Source: CAVVXN01 sp963772585
GTDB lineage: Bacteria; Planctomycetota; PLA2; JAEUHO01
Reading direction: 5' to 3'
Assembly: GCA_963772585.1 (NCBI GenBank)
Contig: CAVYXV010000007.1
Location: forward strand, 372,001 to 436,000
DNA: 64,000 bases
In this document: positions 1-9,270 of the stretch, in pieces
Numbering within the stretch: the first letter of the stretch is position 1
Layout: every line of letters begins with the position of its first letter
Notes under the pieces: model-generated
The model's input: only the letters and a program-made list of their open reading frames with translations
Told to the model about the DNA's origin: nothing
Database searches by the model: none
Translations under genes and position numbers: made by a program

Positions 1-1016
1 GTGAACGGCTTGCCGCCGAGCCCGACCCTGCGCTGGCGAAAGAGGACGGGGCCGGGCGAGCCGAGCTTGACGGCCAGGGCGATGGCCAGCAGCGCCGGGG
101 AGGCCAGGACGAGGGCCACGGAGGACAACGCGACGTCGAGGAGGCGCTTGGCGGCGAGCGCGTGCTCGCTCGGAGGGGGGCGGACGTGGGTGACCAGCTG
201 CTGCGCACCCAGGTCCACGACTTCCGCGCGAGTCCCGTGGCTCGGGATCGCCTGGACCGGCACCTTCACGCCGACGCCCGCGTCGATGCAGAGGCGGACG
301 ATGTCCGTGACCTCGTCGTAGAAGGACCGGAGCGGGAGGGCGACGATCACCTCGTCGAGCCCGTGATGGAGGATCTGGTGCTCGATGAAGGGGATCGGCT
401 CTTCCGTCATCAGGGGCAGGGACGAGAGCGGGCTGCGCTCGAAGAGGCGCTGCGGGTCGCCCGCGGCCAGCGGTGCGCGGCGAGCGGCGACGTCCAGGAC
501 GCCGACGATCTGGACGCCGTAGTGGGTGTTGGCGAGGATGTCCTGGGCGATCTCCGCCGTGCGTACGTTGCGGCCCACGAGCAGCCAGCGGCGCACGTCG
601 CGCCCCCTCTGGCGCAAGTGCCGCACCACCAGGCGGAGCAGGATGCGAGCACCGAGAAGCAGTCCGGTGGACGTGGCGCCGACGGCGGCGTAGACCGCGC
701 CCGAGAAGCCCGCCGTCAGGGACTCCACGAGGAGGCAGCACACCCCGATCGCAAGGACCGCGGCCTCCAGCATGTGTCCGAGCTCGTGACGCAGACGGTC
801 CGTGCGATGGGTGTGGTAGAGCCCCAGTCTCTTCGCAACGAGGACGAAGCACGCAGTGAGGGAGAGCGTCAGGAGGACGGCCGAACCGGGTTGCCTCTCC
901 GCCCAGGCCCGGACCGGGACGTCCAGCGCCATGAGGAGGGGCGTAGCCAGCGCCACGGCGATCGCATCGAGTGCGATGAGGGCGCGCGCCGGGACGTGGG
1001 GGTTGCGGTACACCAT
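1..1016 (-). CDS. Polyprenyl glycosylphosphotransferase, 5' part, runs off the left edge
   Basis: This enzyme type transfers the first sugar phosphate onto undecaprenyl phosphate at the inner membrane and so starts repeat-unit synthesis. Translating the minus strand from the ATG at 1016 gives 338 open codons up to base 1. The N-terminal third has several hydrophobic segments, then a Rossmann-like region around VGRNVRTAEI, and near the window edge the family signature KRLLDVALSS, followed by a hydrophobic helix, SPGPVLFRQRRVG and GGKPF. The catalytic C-terminal part lies outside the window. The gene follows the upstream glycosyltransferase by 14 bp, so it is probably the last visible gene of a leftward operon. 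I see no good ribosome binding site. WbaP-like or CpsE-like sugar specificity cannot be told from this part. Confidence 0.85.
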   Translation of the reverse strand, partial: MVYRNPHVPARALIALDAIAVALATPLLMALDVPVRAWAERQPGSAVLLTLSLTACFVLVAKRLGLYHTHRTDRLRHELGHMLEAAVLAIGVCCLLVESLTAGFSGAVYAAVGATSTGLLLGARILLRLVVRHLRQRGRDVRRWLLVGRNVRTAEIAQDILANTHYGVQIVGVLDVAARRAPLAAGDPQRLFERSPLSSLPLMTEEPIPFIEHQILHHGLDEVIVALPLRSFYDEVTDIVRLCIDAGVGVKVPVQAIPSHGTRAEVVDLGAQQLVTHVRPPPSEHALAAKRLLDVALSSVALVLASPALLAIALAVKLGSPGPVLFRQRRVGLGGKPF

Positions 1017-1030
1017 GGGGACTTGGCGGC

Positions 1031-2089
1031 TCAGCGAGTCGCGTGGGCCTTGCGAGGCGGGCGGGGAAGGGAAGCGGGCGGTCGATGCATCACGGCGGCG
1101 GCGGGAGGCGCCCCGATGTGGGGAGTCGCGGCCCGCGACAGGGGAGCGGTGAGGAACGGGAGTGCGTGCGCCGCGAGGGCGAAGCCCCAGCTCTTGTAGC
1201 TGAGCGCATTCACGCGCAGCGCCGCGCGGATCTGCGAGCGAGCCGCGGCCGGCTCGCCTCGGGCCATGAGGACGCGCGCGTAGCGGCGGTGGGCGAAGCC
1301 GAGGAACTTCCGCCGGAGCCGCTCGGTAGCGCCTCCGAACCGGAACTCTTCCACGACGCGAACGAGGTTCGCGAGGATCGACGGGTCGTACCACAGACCG
1401 TTCCGGAGGGACCCCGCGTGCATCCGGAACCCAAGGAGAGTCCGATCCTCGAACCACGCCCGGCCGCCCGAGGCGCCGACGCGCAGGAGGAGGTCGAGCT
1501 CGAACGGGTAGTTGCCCCGGATCTCCGGATGGACGAACCCCGAGCGCCTCAGCTCCGCGCTGCGGAAGACCGTGCCCGAGATCGGGATGAACCCGCTGCG
1601 GAGGACGGGCTCGAGCACGTCGATGGGGCCCTGGACGTGGTTCGGGCGCCCGTGCGTGCTCCGGTAGGCGGCGGTCATCTCCTCCGAGGGCCGGCCCTCG
1701 GCGTCGAAGACATGGGGATTCGCGACGAACACCGCCAGTTCCGGATGGTCATCGAGGCGCCCGAGGGCCGTTTCCAGGTACGTCGGCTCCAGCCGATCGT
1801 CGTCGTGGAGGATCAGGAAGAAGTCCTCGCCGCGCCACCGGCCGAACAGGTAGCGCCCTTGCCCGTACTCGCGCTGCGGCGAGTCGTGCCGGACGTATTC
1901 GACCCGTGGGTCGCCCAAATCGGCGACGAACCGCTGGACGGCGGCCGACGCCTCTCGTGCGGATGCGTCGTCACTGATGACCACCCGGACCGACGGCACG
2001 GTCTGCGCCAACACGCTGCGGACCGCCTCCGGAACGAGGCCCGGTCGGTCGTGCGTGGGGATGCCGACGAGGAATCGGGGGATGGACAT
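1031..2089 (-). CDS. Family 2 glycosyltransferase
   Basis: This is a 352-residue GT-A fold glycosyltransferase that probably adds a sugar to the lipid-linked repeat unit on the cytoplasmic side. The N-terminus reads FLVGIPTHDRP, the usual first strand of GT2 enzymes. It is followed by the nucleotide-binding SDDAS near residue 40 and the metal-binding HDDDRLE near residue 95. No membrane segment is obvious. The start is the ATG at 2089, 7 bp below the stop of the dehydratase gene, so the two are likely cotranscribed. Donor and acceptor cannot be predicted. Confidence 0.85.
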   Translation of the reverse strand: MSIPRFLVGIPTHDRPGLVPEAVRSVLAQTVPSVRVVISDDASAREASAAVQRFVADLGDPRVEYVRHDSPQREYGQGRYLFGRWRGEDFFLILHDDDRLEPTYLETALGRLDDHPELAVFVANPHVFDAEGRPSEEMTAAYRSTHGRPNHVQGPIDVLEPVLRSGFIPISGTVFRSAELRRSGFVHPEIRGNYPFELDLLLRVGASGGRAWFEDRTLLGFRMHAGSLRNGLWYDPSILANLVRVVEEFRFGGATERLRRKFLGFAHRRYARVLMARGEPAAARSQIRAALRVNALSYKSWGFALAAHALPFLTAPLSRAATPHIGAPPAAAVMHRPPASLPRPPRKAHATR

Positions 2090-2096
2090 TCGAGGT

Positions 2097-3080
2097 TCAG
2101 CTCATCGCACAGGTGGGGAGGACGGTCTGGTACCACTCGATGGTCTGCTTGAGACGCGCCTGCACGTCCGCGCCGGGTTGCCACTGGAGCAGGCGGTGAG
2201 CCTTCTCCGACGAAAGGTACTGATGCGGGATCTCCGCCCGCACCTCGTCCAGGATCACCGGCTCGAGGTCGTTCCGCCCGCCGAGCTCGAGGATCCGCCG
2301 GGTAAGGTCGGCGACGGACAGGTACTCGCCGCTGCCGAGATTGAAGGCTTCGCCGTGCAGCGCGGCGTCCTCCATGCGCTCCGCGAGCACGAGGTATCCG
2401 TCGACGATGTCCTGGACGTGGACGTATTCCCTCACGGGAGAGCCGTCGCTGCGGATGATCGGCCGTTCGCCCTGCAGCATGGAGCGGATGGTCCCGGGTA
2501 CGATGCGGCTGTAATTCGTGTCGCCCTCTCCGAAGAGGTTCCCGCAGCGCGTCACGCAGATCGGAAGGCCGTACGTGTGGTGGTAGCTGCGGGCGATGAG
2601 ATCTGCACAGCTCTTGGAGACGTCGTAGGGATGGCAGCCCTGAAGGGGGAAGTCCTCCCGGTACGGCAACTCGTCGTGGATGCCGTAGGCCTTGTCGCTG
2701 GAGGCCACGACGATGCGCGAGGCGCGCCCCGAACGCCGACACGCCTCGAGCACGTTCCAGGTGCCCAGGATGTTGGTCTCGAACGTCGCCAGTGGGCTTC
2801 GGTTGGCCACGCCCACGATCGCCTGCGCCGCGAGATGGAACACGACGTCGACGTCGTACTCGTTGACAATGCGCTCGAGAAGCCCGAGATCCTCGACGGC
2901 GCCTCGGACCACGGTGATCCGTTCGGCGAGGCCCATGCGGGCAAACAGGTCGTCGGGCACGTGGTCGCGGACGAGGCCGACGACGCGGGCTCCACGCTGT
3001 ACCAACTCGCCGGTCAACCAGGACCCGAGGAACCCGGTGCAGCCGGTCACGAAGACACTGCGATCGTGCCAGGGGCTCAC
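2097..3080 (-). CDS. rfbG: CDP-glucose 4,6-dehydratase-like short-chain dehydrogenase
   Basis: This extended SDR of 327 residues probably converts CDP-glucose to CDP-4-keto-6-deoxyglucose. It has the NAD-binding start VFVTGCTGFLGSWL, the SSDKAYG serine motif and the YDVSK Tyr-Lys pair. SSDK plus YxxSK with a following CAD is typical of RfbG rather than of GDP-mannose or dTDP-glucose dehydratases. The start is a GTG at 3080 whose GTGA overlaps the stop of the preceding cytidylyltransferase by 4 nt, which suggests translational coupling. That partner makes CDP-glucose and supports the assignment. A related NDP-sugar epimerase or dehydratase remains possible. Confidence 0.75.
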   Translation of the reverse strand: MSPWHDRSVFVTGCTGFLGSWLTGELVQRGARVVGLVRDHVPDDLFARMGLAERITVVRGAVEDLGLLERIVNEYDVDVVFHLAAQAIVGVANRSPLATFETNILGTWNVLEACRRSGRASRIVVASSDKAYGIHDELPYREDFPLQGCHPYDVSKSCADLIARSYHHTYGLPICVTRCGNLFGEGDTNYSRIVPGTIRSMLQGERPIIRSDGSPVREYVHVQDIVDGYLVLAERMEDAALHGEAFNLGSGEYLSVADLTRRILELGGRNDLEPVILDEVRAEIPHQYLSSEKAHRLLQWQPGADVQARLKQTIEWYQTVLPTCAMS

Positions 3081-3799
3081 GCGCGCTTCGCCTCCGCTTC
3101 CGCGATGCCGCGGCGCCAGGGCATCTTGCCCTCTGCGAGCAGCGCCTCGAACTGCTGCTGGTCCTTGTAGCTGTCCAGGGACTTGAAGAAGCCCTCGTGG
3201 CGGAAGCTGTACACGTGACCGCCTGCCGCCAGGGACGGGAAGACCTCCCGCTCGAGGTTTTCGCCCTGCCAGTGCTCGAAAACGGCCTTGTCGAAGACGA
3301 AGAAGCCGATGTTGATCCGGTGCTCCCGAAGGACAGGCTTCTCGCGGAACGAGACGACCTGGTCGCGATCGTTCAGTTCCAGCGTGCCGTACTGCGAGAC
3401 GAGCGGGGCGCACGTGACCGTGGCGAGCCCATCGTGGCTCCGGTGGAACGCGACGAGATCCTCGATGTCGACGTTTGCCAGCCCGTCTGCGTACGTGGCC
3501 AGGAACGTGTCTCCCAGGAGGTGACGACATCCCGCGATGCGACCGCCCGTGTCCGTGTCCGCTCCCGTATCGACGAGTTCCACGCTCCACTCGAGGCTCT
3601 TGCCGTGGAAGTAGTCGCGGATGACCTCCTTGCGGTAGCCCACCGACAGGACGAACTCGCGGAATCCCTGCTCCGCGAACAGTCGCATCACGTGGACGAG
3701 GATGGGCGTCCCGTGGATGGGGACCATCGGCTTCGGGAGGTAGTCGGTGAAGGGGTAGGCCCGGGTCCCGCGCCCCCCGCAGAGGATGACGACCTTCAC
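3077..3799 (-). CDS. rfbF: Glucose-1-phosphate cytidylyltransferase-like nucleotidyltransferase
   Basis: The protein has 240 residues and the fold of sugar-phosphate nucleotidyltransferases. It probably makes CDP-glucose from CTP and glucose-1-phosphate. It shows the substrate loop LCGGRGTR at residues 6-13, LPKPMVPI at 21-28, the block LVDTGADTDTGGR seen in RfbF proteins, YADGLANVD and a C-terminal GFFKSLDSYKD. These match RfbF better than RmlA. At 240 residues it is slightly shorter than RfbF enzymes (about 257). It is the first gene of the rfbF-rfbG pair, and its stop overlaps the rfbG GTG start. Confidence 0.75.
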   Translation of the reverse strand: MKVVILCGGRGTRAYPFTDYLPKPMVPIHGTPILVHVMRLFAEQGFREFVLSVGYRKEVIRDYFHGKSLEWSVELVDTGADTDTGGRIAGCRHLLGDTFLATYADGLANVDIEDLVAFHRSHDGLATVTCAPLVSQYGTLELNDRDQVVSFREKPVLREHRINIGFFVFDKAVFEHWQGENLEREVFPSLAAGGHVYSFRHEGFFKSLDSYKDQQQFEALLAEGKMPWRRGIAEAEAKRA

Positions 3800-4228
3800 G
3801 GGTGGCCTCCCGCGCGGGCGGGACGAGCCTTCGGGCGGCTCGCATCTCGAAAACCAATGCCGGTCATGGACCCTGCCTCCGGGTGCGCCGGGCCATCGCG
3901 TCCCCCCACCGATGTGCCGGGCGCGGGTTCCCGGGTCGGTCGAGGAGCAACGGCGGCCCGGGTCGCGACGAACGTGAGAGTTGCGACGGACGAACTGCGC
4001 CGGAGATTAGGCCACGCTTCCCGGGGCTGACAAGCCCAAACTAATTTCGGGGTACGTGGCGCGAGGACGTTGGACGCGAGCCTCCTCGTTGCTTGTTGCG
4101 CGAGCACGCCGGGCGTTCACGTGGATCGACACGTCGATACCGGACAGCGCCGTTCCGACACGCGAGAGCGCTGCGTCGCGAAGGCGACTAGAGGATCGGC
4201 TGGTCGCGTTCAGGCCGGTGCGTGCCAC
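3800..4228. other. Gene-free stretch between rfbF and gmd
   Basis: I find no convincing gene in this 429-bp gap between two minus-strand genes; the open frames here have shadow composition. Its middle (about 4020-4060) is less GC-rich than its surroundings. It holds a possible minus-strand promoter and a short perfect hairpin GGGCT-GACA-AGCCC (4024-4037). Confidence 0.5.
4004..4033 (-). promoter_or_regulatory. Possible sigma70-type promoter for rfbF-rfbG
   Basis: On the minus strand TTGTCA (4033-4028) matches five of six -35 bases, and TAATCT (4009-4004) is a weak -10 match after an 18-nt spacer. It would give a leader of about 200 nt before rfbF. The call rests on motif and location only. 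Confidence 0.3.
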
Positions 4229-5278
4229 CTACGTCGCGCCGTCTCCCGCCTCCAGCGCGCGCACTTCCGCATCCACCATCAAGGCAACGAGCTCGCCGAA
4301 CCGCACGTGCGGATGCCACTCGAGCCGTTCGCGCGCCTTGGTCGCATCGCCGCGCAGCATGCGCACCTCGATGGGGCGATAGTGCCGGGCATCGATGGTC
4401 ACGAGGGCCCGCCCGGTCTCTTCGTCGATGCCGCGTTCATCGGTGCCCTTCCCCTCCCACCGCACGCGCATCCCGACGCGGTCGAATGCGGTCTCCACGA
4501 ACTCCCGCACCGTGTGGGACTCTCCCGTGGCCACGACGTAGTCGCCGGGCTCCGGGGCCTGCAGGATGCGCCACATCGCGTCCACGTACTCGGGCGCGTA
4601 TCCCCAGTCGCGCTCCGCGTCCAGGTTGCCGAGGTGGATCGCGTCGAGCCGCCCGTGCCGTATCTCCGCGACGCTCTTCGCGATCTTGCGCGTCACGAAA
4701 TTCTCGCCACGCCGAGGGGACTCGTGGTTGAAGAGGATGCCGTTCGAGACGAAGAGGCCGTACGACTCACGGTACACGCCGGACATCGTGAACGCGTACA
4801 GCTTCGCGCATCCGTAGGGGCTGACCGGGGCGAACGGCGTACTCTCCGTCTGAGGGACCTCCTCGGCGTTTCCGTACATCTCGCTCGTGGACGCCTGGTA
4901 GATCCGCGTGTCGGTGAGGCCCAGGCACCGTACAGCCTCCAGGAAGCGCAGGACGCCGACGGCATCGCACTGCGCCGTGTACTCCGGGATCTCGAAGGAG
5001 ACGCGCACGTGGCTCTGGGCGGCGAGGTTGTAGATCTCGTCCGGGCGCACCTGTCCCAGCATTCGGAGCAGGCTGCTGGAGTCGGTCATGTCCCCGTAGT
5101 GGAGGAAGAACCGCCGGTGGTGCGACTGACCGGACCGATAGATGTCCTGGAGGCGGGCGCGATTGAGGGTGCTGGTCCTCCTCACGAAACCGTGGACCTC
5201 GTAGCCTTTCTGGAGCAGGAGCTCGGCCAGGTACGAGCCATCCTGTCCGGTCACCCCCGTGATGACGGCTTTCTTCAC
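4229..5278 (-). CDS. gmd: GDP-mannose 4,6-dehydratase
   Basis: This 349-residue enzyme makes GDP-4-keto-6-deoxymannose, the first step from GDP-mannose to GDP-L-fucose. It shows GVTGQDGSYLAE at residues 8-19, the dinucleotide-binding RRTSTLNR, the catalytic STSEMYG near 130-136 and the YGCAK pair Y155/K159. NHESPRRGENFVTRKI is a near-invariant Gmd block. The start is the GTG at 5278, preceded by GGAGGG at good spacing and sharing GTGA with the stop of the upstream fucose synthase gene. Length is normal for the family. The two genes form a coupled pair. Confidence 0.93.
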   Translation of the reverse strand: MKKAVITGVTGQDGSYLAELLLQKGYEVHGFVRRTSTLNRARLQDIYRSGQSHHRRFFLHYGDMTDSSSLLRMLGQVRPDEIYNLAAQSHVRVSFEIPEYTAQCDAVGVLRFLEAVRCLGLTDTRIYQASTSEMYGNAEEVPQTESTPFAPVSPYGCAKLYAFTMSGVYRESYGLFVSNGILFNHESPRRGENFVTRKIAKSVAEIRHGRLDAIHLGNLDAERDWGYAPEYVDAMWRILQAPEPGDYVVATGESHTVREFVETAFDRVGMRVRWEGKGTDERGIDEETGRALVTIDARHYRPIEVRMLRGDATKARERLEWHPHVRFGELVALMVDAEVRALEAGDGAT

Positions 5279-6231
5279 GAATCGTCCCTCCGCGGGAATC
5301 GGCGTACGAAGTCCTCGACCGTCCTGCGGATCCCCGTGCGGAGATCCGTCCGGGCGACGCGCCCGAGCGCGGCTTCCGCCCGCGTGCAGTCCACCACCAT
5401 CCGCCGGGCGCCCTCCGGCTTCGACGGATCCCAGGCCACCTCGCCGCGGTAGCCGGTCTCGTGCACCACGGTTTCCACGAGCTGCCGGATGCTCGTTTCG
5501 ATGCCGGACCCGAGGTTCACGGGGTCCGCGCCGTCGTAGACCCGCGCCGCGTGGACGATGGCCCGTGCCGCGTCCTCCACGTACAGGAAGTCGCGCGTGG
5601 CGCTCCCGGTGCCCCACACCGTCACCCGTTCCGCGGCGGCGCGGGTCGCCTCCACGAAGCGCCTGACCAGCGCGGGGATCACGTTGGAACCATCGACGTC
5701 GAAGCTGGCACCCGGTCCGTACAGGTTCACGGGCAGCAGATGGACCGCGCGGAAGCCGTACTGCTCGCGGTAGCACTGTCCCTGGAGGAGCAGGAGCCGC
5801 TTGGCGATCCCGTACGCGGCGGTGTCGCGGCTCGGGAAGCCGTTCCACAGGTCGTCCTCGCGCAGGGGCACGGCAGCGGCCGCGGGATAGGCGCAAGTGG
5901 TGCCCACGGAGACGAACCCGGCCACGCCCGCCAGGCGCGCCGCCTCCATGAGCTGCGTGTTCATCAGCACATTCTCGTACAAGGTGCGTGCCGGATGCCG
6001 GGCGAGGAATCCGACGCCGCCCACCGTCGCAGCCAGGTGCAGGACGAGGTCCACTCCTTCCACGACTTCGCGGCAGCTCGAGGCGTCCAGGAGGTCCGTC
6101 TCGGGCTTCTCGGGCAGGGTGAGGAACGTCGCGCCGACGCGACGGAGCTCGGCGACGACGTGCCCGCCGAGGAATCCGCCGCTGCCCGTCACGAGGATCC
6201 TGGCGGTCGACAGCTCGATCGGCCCTCCCAT
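5275..6231 (-). CDS. fcl: GDP-L-fucose synthase
   Basis: This 318-residue extended SDR acts as epimerase and reductase, turning GDP-4-keto-6-deoxymannose into GDP-L-fucose. Visible motifs are the NADP-binding VTGSGGFLG (residues 14-22), the segment VGTTCAYP near 109-116 that holds the conserved hydroxyl and cysteine, and AAYGIAK with Y140 and K144. Fcl enzymes usually have SSCIYP where this one has GTTCAYP, a mild deviation. The ATG at 6231 gives the family length. The gene lies directly upstream of gmd with a 4-nt overlap, in the reverse of pathway order. A region divergent to the aminotransferase gene lies in front of it. Confidence 0.87.
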   Translation of the reverse strand: MGGPIELSTARILVTGSGGFLGGHVVAELRRVGATFLTLPEKPETDLLDASSCREVVEGVDLVLHLAATVGGVGFLARHPARTLYENVLMNTQLMEAARLAGVAGFVSVGTTCAYPAAAAVPLREDDLWNGFPSRDTAAYGIAKRLLLLQGQCYREQYGFRAVHLLPVNLYGPGASFDVDGSNVIPALVRRFVEATRAAAERVTVWGTGSATRDFLYVEDAARAIVHAARVYDGADPVNLGSGIETSIRQLVETVVHETGYRGEVAWDPSKPEGARRMVVDCTRAEAALGRVARTDLRTGIRRTVEDFVRRFPRRDDS

Positions 6232-6422
6232 CCCGAAGGCATCGTGGTCCCGGGTCTCCGGCCTCGCTCGGTGCTTCGTCCCGGCTCGCGGTCCGGAGAT
6301 CGCCGCGGCGGGAGCGGCCAACGGTACCGGCGGACGAGGGCCCGACGACGGCCTTTCACGCCGCGGGGGCTGCCGGCCGCACCGTGCCCGACCGGGGCAC
6401 GTCGACGCGAGTCGCGCGCGAG

Positions 6423-6452
6423 TTGACGCCCCCGTCCGGGCAGTGGCATTCT
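6423..6452 (+). promoter_or_regulatory. Possible promoter for the DegT aminotransferase gene
   Basis: The 319-bp divergent gap 6232-6550 contains no gene. On the plus strand TTGACG (6423-6428), a five-of-six -35 match, is followed after 18 nt by CATTCT, a weak -10 match. It lies about 100 nt before the aminotransferase start. The call is motif-only and tentative. Confidence 0.28.
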
Positions 6453-6550
6453 GTGCCGCCGTCGTCCCCGCATCCCGATTCCCGGTCGAGGACGGGGACC
6501 CACGCCGCCTTGGTGCGGGCCAGGCTGCCCTCTTCCCCTGGAGCCCTTTC

Positions 6551-7732
6551 ATGCCCGACCCCAACCCGGTGCGGTCTCGGGACCGCTTCCTGGTGTTCGG
6601 GCAGCCGGAGATCGGAGAGGCCGAGGTCGCCGAGGTGCTGGCGACCTTGCGGAGCGGCTGGTGGAGCATGGGCCCTCGCGCCGCGCGCTTCGAGGAAGCC
6701 GTCCGGCGCTACAAGCAGGCGAACAACGCCGTCGCGGTGGGATCCTGCACCGCGGCCCTTCACCTCAGCCTCCTGGCGGCCCGGCTCGCGCCGGGGGACG
6801 AGGTGATCACCACGCCGCTCACGTTCTGCGCCACGGTCAACGCCATCATCCACGCCGACGCCGTGCCGGTGCTCGCCGACGTGGACCCGGTCACGATGAA
6901 CATCCACCCGCGGGAGATCGAGGCGAGGCTCACGAGGCGCACCCGAGCCATCGTGCCCGTGCACTTCGCCGGTCGGCCGTGCGACATGGACCGGATCATG
7001 GCCATCGCCGACCGCCACGACCTCTTCGTGATCGAAGACTGCGCGCACGCTTTCGAAGCCGAGTACCGGGGCAAGAAGACGGGAACGATCGGCGACATCG
7101 GCTGCTTCTCGTTCTACGTGACCAAGAACGTCTCCACCGGGGAGGGGGGAATGGTGCTCACCGGCGACCAATCCGCCGCCGACAGCATCCGAACCCTCGC
7201 GCTGCACGGAATGACGACGAGTGCCTGGAAGCGGTTCGGGGACGAGGGCTACAAGCACTACTTCGTGGTCGCCGCGGGATTCAAGTACAACATGACGGAT
7301 CTCCAGGCGGCCATCGGCATCCACCAGCTGTCGCGCGTCGAGGAGAACTGGGTTCGCCGGGATGCGATCTGGCGCCGCTACGACGAGGCGTTCGCCGACC
7401 TGCCCCTCACGCTGCCCGCGCCCCCGGAGCCCGAGACGCGGCACGCGCGCCATCTCTACACGATCCTCGTCGAGGACGGCGAGGGGGGGCCGACGCGGGA
7501 CGACTTCCTCGACGAGATGAAGCGCGAGGGGATCGGTACCGGCGTGCAGTACCTGAGCATCCCCGAGCACCCCTATTACCAGGAGCGCTACGGGATGCGG
7601 CCGGAGCGTTGGCCCCAAGCCATGCGGATCGGACGGCGCACCGTCAGCCTCCCCCTGTCTCCGGCTCTCACGGAGGAGGACGTCGCGGACGTCATCCGTG
7701 CGGTACGGAAGGTCCTGTTGCGTTCACGGTAG
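6551..7732 (+). CDS. DegT/DnrJ/EryC1-type sugar aminotransferase
   Basis: This 393-residue PLP enzyme is expected to transaminate a nucleotide-linked ketosugar, giving an amino-deoxysugar for the polysaccharide. It shows the family N-terminal pattern SGWWSMGP, the phosphate-binding VGSCTAALHLSL, IEDCAHAFEA with the PLP ring-stacking region, and SFYVTKN with K192 as the likely Schiff-base lysine. The ATG at 6551 follows a GGAG and begins MPDPNPV; longer upstream reading is arginine-rich non-homologous sequence. The rfbG or gmd product could serve as a keto substrate, but the actual substrate is unknown. Its last 41 bp overlap a convergent glycosyltransferase-like gene. Confidence 0.88.
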   Translation: MPDPNPVRSRDRFLVFGQPEIGEAEVAEVLATLRSGWWSMGPRAARFEEAVRRYKQANNAVAVGSCTAALHLSLLAARLAPGDEVITTPLTFCATVNAIIHADAVPVLADVDPVTMNIHPREIEARLTRRTRAIVPVHFAGRPCDMDRIMAIADRHDLFVIEDCAHAFEAEYRGKKTGTIGDIGCFSFYVTKNVSTGEGGMVLTGDQSAADSIRTLALHGMTTSAWKRFGDEGYKHYFVVAAGFKYNMTDLQAAIGIHQLSRVEENWVRRDAIWRRYDEAFADLPLTLPAPPEPETRHARHLYTILVEDGEGGPTRDDFLDEMKREGIGTGVQYLSIPEHPYYQERYGMRPERWPQAMRIGRRTVSLPLSPALTEEDVADVIRAVRKVLLRSR

Positions 7733-8618
7733 GGGCCCCGCCGGCCAGCACGCGGCCCCCCCAGGTCCGCCTCCGCAGGATGGGGAGGCGACGCGAGATC
7801 GCGTACCGGCGCCACTTTCGACGGAGCCTCGTCAGGACGCGGCCGTCGATGCCCAGCCCATCGTTGGGAAAGCCGAAGCCCGTGAACACGCCGAAACCCG
7901 CGGCGGCGTTGTGGATGACGTGGACGGGAACGCGGTCCACGCACAGGCGACCGCCGATCACCTGTGGACGCACCTTCGAGGTGATCGCGATGAAGTTGTA
8001 CCGCTCCGCCATCGGCTGGAAGCCCCGCCGGTGCAGGTAGAGGTGAACGAGGCACTGATCCGGACCGACGACGTCCCGGGTTCGATCGTCCACGCGGTCG
8101 CTCACGAAGCGGCACAGGGCGAGGATCTCCTCCTGGGGACCGGAGAGGAGCCCGCTGTTGATGGTCGGTCGGCGCAGGCAGAACAACAGCTCCTCGCGGT
8201 CGAGGCAGTCCGCGCTCCGCTCCAGGTAGATGTCCCGGCTGAGCTCCCCCCGGTGCTCGCAGACGACCGCGATGCGCTCCCGTGCCTGCCGGAAGATCCC
8301 GTCCACGTCCTCCTGGAAGTAGATGTCGCTGCCGTCGGTGACCAAGACGTGCGCGTAGTCGCCCCCGGCCTCGAAGACCCGGGGGAGGTCCCTCCATCGC
8401 AGGTTGTTGACGGCGCCGTCCCGGGGCAGGGACAGGACGTGGAGGCCGGCCCGCTCGGCCTGTTCCCGTTGGTCCGGACGGATCCCGTACTCCATGAGCC
8501 ACGCGTCGGTGTCCGAGAGATCCGAGGACGCCTCGAGCGACGGCCACCAGTCATCCAGCACCTTTTCGAAGTACCCGGGGTCACCCGAGCACGCCGTGAT
8601 CACGGCCCTCCGACTCAT
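7692..8618 (-). CDS. Putative GT-A-like glycosyltransferase
   Basis: The 308-residue product starts MSRRAVITACSGDPGYFEKVLDDWWPSL and has an internal block HVLVTDGSDIYFQED that looks like the DxD-bearing strand of GT-A sugar transferases. It is followed by INSGLLSGP and DQCLVHLYL, patterns common in transferases that act on small glycans. I do not recognise a named family. The ATG at 8618 was chosen because homologous-looking sequence begins there. The C-terminal end overlaps the end of the convergent aminotransferase gene by 41 bp. A role in modifying the polysaccharide is inferred from location. Confidence 0.65.
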   Translation of the reverse strand: MSRRAVITACSGDPGYFEKVLDDWWPSLEASSDLSDTDAWLMEYGIRPDQREQAERAGLHVLSLPRDGAVNNLRWRDLPRVFEAGGDYAHVLVTDGSDIYFQEDVDGIFRQARERIAVVCEHRGELSRDIYLERSADCLDREELLFCLRRPTINSGLLSGPQEEILALCRFVSDRVDDRTRDVVGPDQCLVHLYLHRRGFQPMAERYNFIAITSKVRPQVIGGRLCVDRVPVHVIHNAAAGFGVFTGFGFPNDGLGIDGRVLTRLRRKWRRYAISRRLPILRRRTWGGRVLAGGAPTVNATGPSVPHG

Positions 8619-8644
8619 GGAGCGGGACTCCGCACGGGCATGCG

Positions 8645-8974
8645 TCAGACCGACCCTTCCGCCCTCGGGGTCCGGTCGGCGGACGTCGCGCGGGCGCCGG
8701 GCTGCGTGCCGGTCGGGCGCCGCGCGAGCAGGCGCTCCAGCCGGGCCTCGTACCGCCCCCGGCGGGCCCGGATGCGCCGGTACGAGCGTTCCGCGGCCCG
8801 CCGGCCCGGACCTCCGACGTGCGAGCCGTTGCCGATCGCGAAGGCGATCCGGTCGCGTAGCTCTCGAGCCGCGCCGCGCTCCCGCTCCCGGGCCGCCTCC
8901 ACGCGCTTGCGGGCGCGCAGGATGCGCGGATCGGAATCGTCGAGCGGTCGGCGACCCAACACCTGGTCCTCCAT
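8645..8974 (-). CDS. Small basic helical hypothetical protein
   Basis: This 109-residue frame begins MEDQVLGRRPLDDSDPR and is rich in Arg, Glu and Ala. It has a long heptad-like stretch (RKRVEAARERERGAAREL), then IAFAIGNGSHVG, and a basic C-terminal tail. This looks more like protein than the neighbouring frames, which have shadow composition. It ends 26 bp before the glycosyltransferase-like gene on the same strand, so it may be the first gene of that pair. No function is recognised. It could be a linker protein of the polysaccharide locus or a spurious frame. Confidence 0.42.
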   Translation of the reverse strand: MEDQVLGRRPLDDSDPRILRARKRVEAARERERGAARELRDRIAFAIGNGSHVGGPGRRAAERSYRRIRARRGRYEARLERLLARRPTGTQPGARATSADRTPRAEGSV

Positions 8975-9270
8975 CCTGCCGGCGAGGTCCGCCGCGGCGC
9001 ACCGCGGCGGTCGGGCTCCGCATCCTACCCTCGGCTCGCGGCGAAGTTGGCGCTCTCCGCCGCACGGGCCACGCCCTATCATCCCAAGCCCGGCAACCAC
9101 GTCCCCGGCGGCGTGGGGGCGACCCACGCGGGGCGCGACAGGATGCGCATGACTCCCTCGGCCGACCCGATCCCGTCCCAGACCGCCCCCGAACCGCTCT
9201 CCGCTCTCGCGGGCCGGCGACGCCGCGGGTCGCGCTCCCCGGGGCGCCGACCGCGGGTCGACCGGGTCGC

